A stretch of 64,000 nucleotides of DNA, taken from Hippasteria phrygiana. Lineage: Eukaryota; Echinodermata; Asteroidea; Valvatida; Goniasteridae. Positions 54,900-64,000 of the stretch are shown here, in pieces; position 1 is the first letter of the stretch, and every line of letters begins with the position of its first letter. The position numbers were made by a program, and so were the translations under genes. The DNA lies in NCBI GenBank assembly GCA_037893225.1, contig JAZGUH010000695.1, positions 833,210 through 897,209 on the forward strand. Direction: 5' to 3'. The notes beneath the pieces are model-generated. The model was not told the DNA's origin and ran no database searches. It was given only the letters and a program-made list of their open reading frames with translations.

Positions 54900-57800
54900 G
54901 CAATTATGAATGAGTAAAGCAAGTCATACCCTAGGGAATTTGACAGGCATGGAGCAATAAATAGAAGGTAATATGCACACAGATGTTGGCCGGAAAGAAA
55001 ATAAACATTGCGAGGTTTGAATTTTCTCCACAAGTTTTAACTCTAAGAAGCCGCCGATAATTGCAACATGTAGCGCCAGATCTAAGCTATCCATACATGT
55101 CAAAATTACTGAATTTGGTTGATATTTCATGCAATTATGAATGAGTAAAGCAAGTCCATACCCCAGGGAATTTGACATGCATGGAGCAATAAATAGACGG
55201 TAACATGTACACAGATGTTGGCCGGAAAGAAAATAAACATTGCGAGGTTTGAATTTTCTCCACAAGTTTTAACTCTAAGAAGCCGCCGATAATTGCAACA
55301 TGTAGCGCCAGATCTAAGCTATCCATACATGTCAAAATTACTGAATTTGGTTGATATTTCATGCAATTATGAATGAGTAAAGCAAGTCATACCCCAGGGA
55401 ATTTGACAGGCATGGAGCAATAAATAGAAGGTAATATGCACACAGATGTTGGCCGGAAAGAAAATAAACATTGCGAGGTTTGAATTTTCTCCACAAGTTT
55501 TAACTCTAAGAAGCCGCCGATAATTGCAACATGTAGCGCCAGATCTAAGCTATCCATACATGTCAAAATTACTGAATTTGGTTGATATTTCATGCAATTA
55601 TGAATGAGTAAAGCAAGTCCATACCCCAGGGAATTTGACAGGCATGGAGCAATAAATAGAAGGTAATATGCACACAGATGTTGGCCGGAAAGAAAATAAA
55701 CATTGCGAGGTTTGAATTTTCTCCACAAGTTTTAACTCTAAGAAGCCGCCGATAATTGCAACATGTAGCGCCAGATCTAAGCTATCCATACATGTCAAAA
55801 TTACTGAATTTGGTTGATATTTCATGCAATTATGAATGAGTAAAGCAAGTCATACCCTAGGGAATTTGACAGGCATGGAGCAATAAATAGAAGGTAATAT
55901 GCACACAGATGTTGGCCGGAAAGAAAATAAACATTGCGAGGTTTGAATTTTCTCCACAAGTTTTAACTCTAAGAAGCCGCTGATAATTGCAACATGTAGC
56001 GCCAGATCTAAGCTATCCATACATGTCAAAATTACTGAATTTGGTTGATATTTCATGCAATTATGAATGAGTAAAGCAAGTCCATACCCCAGGGAATTTG
56101 ACATGCATGGAGCAATAAATAGACGGTAACATGTACACAGATGTTGGCCGGAAAGAAAATAAACATTGCGAGGTTTGAATTTTCTCCACAAGTTTTAACT
56201 CTAAGAAGCCGCCGATAATTGCAACATGTAGCGCCAGATCTAAGCTATCCATACATGTCAAAATTACTGAATTTGGTTGATATTTCATGCAATTATGAAT
56301 GAGTAAAGCAAGTCATACCCTAGGGAATTTGACAGGCATGGAGCAATAAATAGAAGGTAATATGCACACAGATGGTGGCCGGGAAGAAAATAAACATTGC
56401 GAGGTTTGAATTTTCTCCACAAGTGTTAACTCTAAGAAGCCGCCGATAATTGCAACATGTAGCGCCAGATCTAAGCTATCCATACATGTCAAAATTACTG
56501 AATTTGGTTTATATTTCATGCAATTATGAATGAGTAAAGCAAGTCATACCCCAGGGAATTTGACAGGCATGGAGCAATAAATAGACGGTAACATGTACAC
56601 AGATGTTGGCCGGAAAGAAAATAAACATTGCGAGGTTTGAATTTTCTCCACAAGTTTTAACTCTAAGAAGCCGCCGATAATTGCAACATGTAGCGCCAGA
56701 TCTAAGCTATCCATACATGTCAAAATTACTGAATTTGGTTGATATTTCATGCAATTATGAATGAGTAAAGCAAGTCCATACCCCAGGGAATTTGACATGC
56801 ATGGAGCAATAAATAGACGGTAACATGTACACAGATGTTGGCCGGAAAGTAAATAAACATTGCGAGGTTTGAATTTTCTCCACAAGTTTTAACTCTAAGA
56901 AGCCGCCGATAATTGCAACATGTAGCGCCAGATCTAAGCTATCCATACATGTCAAAATTACTGAATTTGGTTGATATTTCATGCAATTATGAATGAGTAA
57001 AGCAAGTCATACCCTAGGGAATTTGACAGGCATGGAGCAATAAATAGAAAGTAATATGCACACAGATGTTGGCCGGAAAGAAAATAAACATTGCGAGGTT
57101 TGAATTTTCTCCACAAGTTTTAACTCTAAGAAGCCGCCGATAATTGCAACATGTAGCGCCAGATCTAAGCTATCCATACATGTCAAAATTACTGAATTTG
57201 GTTGATATTTCATGCAATTATGAATGAGTAAAGCAAGTCATACCCTAGGGAATTTGACAGGAATGGAGCAATAAATAGAAGGTAATATGCACACAGATGT
57301 TGGCCGGAAAGAAAATAAACATTGCGAGGTTTGAATTTTCTCCACAAGTTTTAACTCTAAGAAGCCGCCGATAATTGCAACATGTAGCGCCAGATCTAAG
57401 CTATCCATACATGTCACAATTACTGAATTTGGTTGATATTTCATGCAATTATGAATGAGTAAAGCAAGTCCATACCCCAGGGAATTTGACATGCATGGAG
57501 CAATAAATAGACGGTAACATGTACACAGATGTTGGCCGGAAAGAAAATAAACATTGCGAGGTTTGAATTTTCTCCACAAGTTTTAACTCTAAGAAGCCGC
57601 CGATAATTGCAACATGTAGCGCCAGATCTAAGCTATCCATACATGTCAAAATTACTGAATTTGGTTGATATTTCATGCAATTATGAATGAGTAAAGCAAG
57701 TCATACCCCAGGGAATTTGACAGGCATGGAGCAATAAATAGAAGGTAATATGCACACAGATGTTGGCCGGAAAGAAAATAAACATTGCGAGGTTTGAATT

Positions 57801-58139
57801 TTCTCCACAAGTTTTAACTCTAAGAAGCCGCCGATAATTGCAACATGTAGCGCCAGATCTAAGCTATCCATACATGTCAAAATTACTGAATTTGGTTGAT
57901 ATTTCATGCAATTATGAATGAGTAAAGCAAGTCCATACCCCAGGGAATTTGACAGGCATGGAGCAATAAATAGAAGGTAATATGCACACAGATGTTGGCC
58001 GGAAAGAAAATAAACATTGCGAGGTTTGAATTTTCTCCACAAGTTTTAACTCTAAGAAGCCGCCGATAATTGCAACATGTAGCGCCAGATCTAAGCTATC
58101 CATACATGTCAAAATTACTGAATTTGGTTGATATTTCAT
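54900..58139. repeat. Fourteen-monomer mosaic block linking the hexamer pairs to the terminal 12-mer
   Basis: The first nine units (54900-56982) copy 9092-11174. They are followed by D (56983-57213), A with GACAGGAATGG and CACAATTAC (57214-57444), B (57445-57676), a 231-bp unit with CCCCAGGG, GACAGGCATGG and AGAAGGTAAT (57677-57907), and its 232-bp counterpart (57908-58139). The last three repeat the order of 55131-55825, a shift of 2314 bp (ten monomers). Confidence 0.75.
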
Positions 58140-61100
58140 GCAATTATGAATGAGTAAAGCAAGTCATACCCTAGGGAATTTGACATGCATGGAGCAATAA
58201 ATAGACGGTAACATGTACACAGATGTTGGCCGGAAAGAAAATAAACATTGCGAGGTTTGAATTTTCTCCAGAAGTTTTAACTCTAAGAAGCCGCCGATAA
58301 TTGCAACATGTAGCGCCAGATCTAAGCTATCCATACATGTCAAAATTACTGAATTTGGTTGATATTTCATGCAATTATGAATGAGTAAAGCAAGTCCATA
58401 CCCCAGGGAATTTGACATGCATGGAGCAATAAATAGACGGTAACATGTACACAGATGTTGGCCGGAAAGTAAATAAACATTGCGAGGTTTGAATTTTCTC
58501 CACAAGTTTTAACTCTAAGAAGCCGCCGATAATTGCAACATGTAGCGCCAGATCTAAGCTATCCATACATGTCAAAATTACTGAATTTGGTTGATATTTC
58601 ATGCAATTATGAATGAGTAAAGCAAGTCATACCCTAGGGAATTTGACAGGCATGGAGCAATAAATAGAAAGTAATATGCACACAGATGTTGGCCGGAAAG
58701 AAAATAAACATTGCGAGGTTTGAATTTTCTCCACAAGTTTTAACTCTAAGAAGCCGCCGATAATTGCAACATGTAGCGCCAGATCTAAGCTATCCATACA
58801 TGTCAAAATTACTGAATTTGGTTGATATTTCATGCAATTATGAATGAGTAAAGCAAGTCATACCCTAGGGAATTTGACAGGCATGGAGCAATAAATAGAA
58901 GGTAATATGCACACAGATGTTGGCCGGAAAGAAAATAAACATTGCGAGGTTTGAATTTTCTCCACAAGTTTTAACTCTAAGAAGCCGCCGATAATTGCAA
59001 CATGTAGCGCCAGATCTAAGCTATCCATACATGTCAAAATTACTGATTTTGGTTGATATTTCATGCAATTATAAATGAGTAAAGCAAGTCCATACCCCAG
59101 GGAATTTGACATGCATGGAGCAATAAATAGACGGTAACATGTACACAGATGTTGGCCGGAAAGAAAATAAACATTGCGAGGTTTGAATTTTCTCCACAAG
59201 TTTTAACTCTAAGAAGCCGCCGATAATTGCAACATGTAGCGCCAGATCTAAGCTATCCATACATGTCAAAATTACTGAATTTGGTTGATATTTCATGCAA
59301 TTATGAATGAGTAAAGCAAGTCATACCCTAGGGAATTTGACAGGCATGGAGCAATAAATAGAAGGTAATATGCACACAGATGTTGGCCGGAAAGAAAATA
59401 AACATTGCGAGGTTTGAATTTTCTCCACAAGTTTTAACTCTAAGAAGCCGCCGATAATTGCAACATGTAGCGCCAGATCTAAGCTATCCATACATGTCAA
59501 AATTACTGAATTTGGTTGATATTTCATGCAATTATGAATGAGTAAAGCAAGTCCATACCCCAGGGAATTTGACATGCATGGAGCAATAAATAGACGGTAA
59601 CATGTACACAGATGTTGGCCGGAAAGAAAATAAACATTGCGAGGTTTGAATTTTCTCCAGAAGTTTTAACTCTAAGAAGCCGCCGATAATTGCAACATGT
59701 AGCGCCAGATCTAAGCTATCCATACATGTCAAAATTACTGAATTTGGTTGATATTTCATGCAATTATGAATGAGTAAAGCAAGTCCATACCCCAGGGAAT
59801 TTGACATGCATGGAGCAATAAATAGACGGTAACATGTACACAGATGTTGGCCGGAAAGTAAATAAACATTGCGAGGTTTGAATTTTCTCCACAAGTTTTA
59901 ACTCTAAGAAGCCGCCGATAATTGCAACATGTAGCGCCAGATCTAAGCTATCCATACATGTCAAAATTACTGAATTTGGTTGATATTTCATGCAATTATG
60001 AATGAGTAAAGCAAGTCATACCCTAGGGAATTTGACAGGCATGGAGCAATAAATAGAAAGTAATATGCACACAGATGTTGGCCGGAAAGAAAATAAACAT
60101 TGCGAGGTTTGAATTTTCTCCACAAGTTTTAACTCTAAGAAGCCGCCGATAATTGCAACATGTAGCGCCAGATCTAAGCTATCCATACATGTCAAAATTA
60201 CTGAATTTGGTTGATATTTCATGCAATTATGAATGAGTAAAGCAAGTCATACCCTAGGGAATTTGACAGGCATGGAGCAATAAATAGAAGGTAATATGCA
60301 CACAGATGTTGGCCGGAAAGAAAATAAACATTGCGAGGTTTGAATTTTCTCCACAAGTTTTAACTCTAAGAAGCCGCCGATAATTGCAACATGTAGCGCC
60401 AGATCTAAGCTATCCATACATGTCAAAATTACTGAATTTGGTTGATATTTCATGCAATTATAAATGAGTAAAGCAAGTCCATACCCCAGGGAATTTGACA
60501 TGCATGGAGCAATAAATAGACGGTAACATGTACACAGATGTTGGCCGGAAAGAAAATAAACATTGCGAGGTTTGAATTTTCTCCACAAGTTTTAACTCTA
60601 AGAAGCCGCCGATAATTGCAACATGTAGCGCCAGATCTAAGCTATCCATACATGTCAAAATTACTGAATTTTGTTGATATTTTATGCAATTATGAATGAG
60701 TAAAGCAAGTCATACCCTAGGGAATTTGACAGGCATGGAGCAATAAATAGAAGGTAATATGCACACAGATGTTGGCCGGAAAGAAAATAAACATTGCGAG
60801 GTTTGAATTTTCTCCACAAGTTTTAACTCTAAGAAGCCGCCGATAATTGCAACATGTAGCGCCAGATCTAAGCTATCCATACATGTCAAAATTACTGAAT
60901 TTGGTTGATATTTCATGCAATTATGAATGAGTAAAGCAAGTCATACCCTAGGGAATTTGACATGCATGGAGCAATAAATAGACGGTAACATGTACACAGA
61001 TGTTGGCCGGAAAGAAAATAAACATTGCGAGGTTTGAATTTTCTCCAGAAGTTTTAACTCTAAGAAGCCGCCGATAATTGCAACATGTAGCGCCAGATCT

Positions 61101-63693
61101 AAGCTATCCATACATGTCAAAATTACTGAATTTGGTTGATATTTCATGCAATTATGAATGAGTAAAGCAAGTCCATACCCCAGGGAATTTGACATGCATG
61201 GAGCAATAAATAGACGGTAACATGTACACAGATGTTGGCCGGAAAGTAAATAAACATTGCGAGGTTTGAATTTTCTCCACAAGTTTTAACTCTAAGAAGC
61301 CGCCGATAATTGCAACATGTAGCGCCAGATCTAAGCTATCCATACATGTCAAAATTACTGAATTTGGTTGATATTTCATGCAATTATGAATGAGTAAAGC
61401 AAGTCATACCCTAGGGAATTTGACAGGCATGGAGCAATAAATAGAAAGTAATATGCACACAGATGTTGGCCGGAAAGAAAATAAACATTGCGAGGTTTGA
61501 ATTTTCTCCACAAGTTTTAACTCTAAGAAGCCGCCGATAATTGCAACATGTAGCGCCAGATCTAAGCTATCCATACATGTCAAAATTACTGAATTTGGTT
61601 GATATTTCATGCAATTATGAATGAGTAAAGCAAGTCATACCCTAGGGAATTTGACAGGCATGGAGCAATAAATAGAAGGTAATATGCACACAGATGTTGG
61701 CCGGAAAGAAAATAAACATTGCGAGGTTTGAATTTTCTCCACAAGTTTTAACTCTAAGAAGCCGCCGATAATTGCAACATGTAGCGCCAGATCTAAGCTA
61801 TCCATACATGTCAAAATTACTGATTTTGGTTGATATTTCATGCAATTATAAATGAGTAAAGCAAGTCCATACCCCAGGGAATTTGACATGCATGGAGCAA
61901 TAAATAGACGGTAACATGTACACAGATGTTGGCCGGAAAGAAAATAAACATTGCGAGGTTTGAATTTTCTCCACAAGTTTTAACTCTAAGAAGCCGCCGA
62001 TAATTGCAACATGTAGCGCCAGATCTAAGCTATCCATACATGTCAAAATTACTGAATTTGGTTGATATTTCATGCAATTATGAATGAGTAAAGCAAGTCA
62101 TACCCTAGGGAATTTGACAGGCATGGAGCAATAAATAGAAGGTAATATGCACACAGATGTTGGCCGGAAAGAAAATAAACATTGCGAGGTTTGAATTTTC
62201 TCCACAAGTTTTAACTCTAAGAAGCCGCCGATAATTGCAACATGTAGCGCCAGATCTAAGCTATCCATACATGTCAAAATTACTGAATTTGGTTGATATT
62301 TCATGCAATTATGAATGAGTAAAGCAAGTCCATACCCCAGGGAATTTGACATGCATGGAGCAATAAATAGACGGTAACATGTACACAGATGTTGGCCGGA
62401 AAGAAAATAAACATTGCGAGGTTTGAATTTTCTCCAGAAGTTTTAACTCTAAGAAGCCGCCGATAATTGCAACATGTAGCGCCAGATCTAAGCTATCCAT
62501 ACATGTCAAAATTACTGAATTTGGTTGATATTTCATGCAATTATGAATGAGTAAAGCAAGTCCATACCCCAGGGAATTTGACATGCATGGAGCAATAAAT
62601 AGACGGTAACATGTACACAGATGTTGGCCGGAAAGTAAATAAACATTGCGAGGTTTGAATTTTCTCCACAAGTTTTAACTCTAAGAAGCCGCCGATAATT
62701 GCAACATGTAGCGCCAGATCTAAGCTATCCATACATGTCAAAATTACTGAATTTGGTTGATATTTCATGCAATTATGAATGAGTAAAGCAAGTCATACCC
62801 TAGGGAATTTGACAGGCATGGAGCAATAAATAGAAAGTAATATGCACACAGATGTTGGCCGGAAAGAAAATAAACATTGCGAGGTTTGAATTTTCTCCAC
62901 AAGTTTTAACTCTAAGAAGCCGCCGATAATTGCAACATGTAGCGCCAGATCTAAGCTATCCATACATGTCAAAATTACTGAATTTGGTTGATATTTCATG
63001 CAATTATGAATGAGTAAAGCAAGTCATACCCTAGGGAATTTGACAGGCATGGAGCAATAAATAGAAGGTAATATGCACACAGATGTTGGCCGGAAAGAAA
63101 ATAAACATTGCGAGGTTTGAATTTTCTCCACAAGTTTTAACTCTAAGAAGCCGCCGATAATTGCAACATGTAGCGCCAGATCTAAGCTATCCATACATGT
63201 CAAAATTACTGAATTTGGTTGATATTTCATGCAATTATAAATGAGTAAAGCAAGTCCATACCCCAGGGAATTTGACATGCATGGAGCAATAAATAGACGG
63301 TAACATGTACACAGATGTTGGCCGGAAAGAAAATAAACATTGCGAGGTTTGAATTTTCTCCACAAGTTTTAACTCTAAGAAGCCGCCGATAATTGCAACA
63401 TGTAGCGCCAGATCTAAGCTATCCATACATGTCAAAATTACTGAATTTGGTTGATATTTCATGCAATTATGAATGAGTAAAGCAAGTCATACCCTAGGGA
63501 ATTTGACAGGCATGGAGCAATAAATAGAAGGTAATATGCACACAGATGTTGGCCGGAAAGAAAATAAACATTGCGAGGTTTGAATTTTCTCCACAAGTTT
63601 TAACTCTAAGAAGCCGCCGATAATTGCAACATGTAGCGCCAGATCTAAGCTATCCATACATGTCAAAATTACTGAATTTGGTTGATATTTCAT
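58140..63693. repeat. Tandem duplication of a 12-monomer, 2777-bp unit
   Basis: The copies are 58140-60916 and 60917-63693. Both start with a short chimeric unit (CCCTAGGG with GACATGCATGG and CAGAAGTTTTAAC) and share TACTGATTTTGG (59043, 61820), TTATAAATG units and a second CAGAAG unit. The copies differ at the end of the eleventh unit: 60671 reads GAATTTTGTTG and 60683 reads TTTTATGC in the first copy only. Within each copy the two halves are related at a 1389-bp (hexamer) shift, and the pattern continues to the window end. Confidence 0.87.
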
Positions 63694-63925
63694 GCAATTA
63701 TGAATGAGTAAAGCAAGTCCATACCCCAGGGAATTTGACATGCATGGAGCAATAAATAGACGGTAACATGTACACAGATGTTGGCCGGAAAGAAAATAAA
63801 CATTGCGAGGTTTGAATTTTCTCCAGAAGTTTTAACTCTAAGAAGCCGCCGATAATTGCAACATGTAGCGCCAGATCTAAGCTATCCATACATGTCAAAA
63901 TTACTGAATTTGGTTGATATTTCAT

Positions 63926-64000
63926 GCAATTATGAATGAGTAAAGCAAGTCCATACCCCAGGGAATTTGACATGCATGGAGCAATAAATAGACGGTAACA
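63926..64000. repeat. Partial monomer at right edge
   Basis: This is the first 75 bases of a B-class monomer (GTCCATACC, CCCCAGGG, GACATGCATGG, AGACGGTAACA) cut by the window end. There is no sign of an array boundary, so the satellite continues to the right. Confidence 0.95.

Larger units (their letters stand above)
1..64000. repeat. Satellite DNA array, 231/232-bp monomer, organised in higher-order repeats
   Basis: Every stretch of the window is a copy of the same 231- or 232-bp unit, always in the same orientation and head to tail. Landmarks recurring once per unit include AGCGCCAGATCTAAGC, GCGAGGTTTGAATTTTC and GAGCAATAAATAG. With monomers phased to start after TTTCAT, 276 complete units lie between 70 and 63925, 176 of 231 bp and 100 of 232 bp, and these lengths sum exactly to the span. 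Copies differ at a limited set of recurrent sites plus a few singletons, so the array is young or strongly homogenised. No unique sequence, mobile element or gene interrupts it. The role is not shown by the sequence; arrays of this kind typically lie in centromeric or other heterochromatin (inference). The host is probably a eukaryote, and I do not recognise the family. Confidence 0.98.

Noticed and set aside
94..63973. Hundreds of minus-strand reading frames of 66-120 codons as protein-coding genes
   Set aside because: They are the same frames repeated in each monomer. Many class differences change the amino acid (Lys/Thr, Ser/Thr, Gln/Lys, Phe/Ser), the extra C shifts the frame, one copy has an internal stop near 7452 and another loses its ATG at 60683. 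Some apparent starts are TTG. No domain, signal or ribosome-binding context is visible.
1..64000. CRISPR array
   Set aside because: The repeat is 231-232 bp with no short repeat alternating with unique spacers, and no cas gene.
1..64000. CENP-B box
   Set aside because: I looked for the TTCG-4-A-2-CGGG core on both strands. The nearest sequences, around TTGGCCGGAAAG and the singleton TTTCGAGG near 3650, do not fit.
1..64000. Hammerhead ribozyme in the satellite monomer
   Set aside because: Some satellites carry hammerheads, but I found no CTGATGA core on either strand; GCCGCTGATAATTG lacks the conserved bases.
1..64000. Telomeric repeats, rRNA or tRNA genes
   Set aside because: No TTAGGG- or TTTAGGG-type runs, no rRNA landmarks and no tRNA-like cloverleaf or B-box (GGTTCGA) were seen. 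GAGGTTTGAATTTT resembles a T-arm only superficially.
1..64000. Prokaryotic or phage defence system
   Set aside because: There is no coding sequence beyond the repeat frames, and nothing other than satellite is present, so no new gene system can be supported.

Overview
The whole 64 kb window is one uninterrupted array of tandem satellite DNA with a basic unit of 231 or 232 bp. I find no gene, RNA gene, transposon insertion, CRISPR array or unique spacer on either strand. The array runs off both ends, so its true length is unknown. A head-to-tail array this long and this homogeneous points to heterochromatin of a eukaryotic nuclear genome (centromeric, pericentromeric, subtelomeric or B/sex-chromosome). 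I do not recognise the satellite family, so I name no species. One reference monomer is 37.5% G+C by hand count.

Monomers are phased here to begin just after the recurring TTTCAT. The window then holds 276 complete monomers between positions 70 and 63925: 176 of 231 bp and 100 of 232 bp. The sum 176x231 + 100x232 = 63856 matches the span exactly. The only net length variation in 64 kb is therefore one extra C, GTCATACC versus GTCCATACC. Names used below: A = 231 bp, CCCTAGGG, GACAGGCATGG, AGAAGGTAAT. B = 232 bp, CCCCAGGG, GACATGCATGG, AGACGGTAACATG. Bt = B with GTAAATAAAC in place of GAAAATAAAC. D = A with AGAAAGTAAT. E = A-like with GGTGGCCGGGAAG, AAGTGTTAAC and GGTTTATATTT. G = 231 bp with CCCCAGGG and GACAGGCATGG joined to a B body.

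Monomers are organised in higher-order repeats. The simplest is a trimer Bt-D-A of 694 bp (231+231+232), clearest at 1690-3309, 4465-6778 and 32221-33608. Layered on it are tandem or nearby duplications of 6, 9, 12, 15, 18, 21, 24 and 30 monomers, nearly all multiples of three. The exceptions are a dimer at 6779-7702 and two 8-mer shifts (1850 and 1852 bp).

Layout: 1-830 is a copy of 8097-8926. 1690-7933 is trimer, hexamer and dimer territory. 8530-11174 is a 2.6 kb block repeated at 54338-56982. 12794-15567 is a hexamer pair. 15338-26438 is a 24-mer pair. 25437-29600 is a 9-mer pair. 27828-38146 is a patchwork of 30-, 18-, 15- and 3-monomer shifts. 36891-46590 is a 21-mer pair (4860 bp). 46210-49402 is an 8-mer pair. 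49348-54899 holds two abutting hexamer pairs. 58140-63693 is a 12-mer pair. Several junction monomers are chimeras of two classes, which fits unequal crossover in register within a monomer.

Short reading frames on the minus strand (68-120 codons) recur in nearly every monomer. They are by-products of the repeat and I do not call them genes. Block edges are approximate, and identity statements rest on diagnostic sites compared by eye, not on full alignment.
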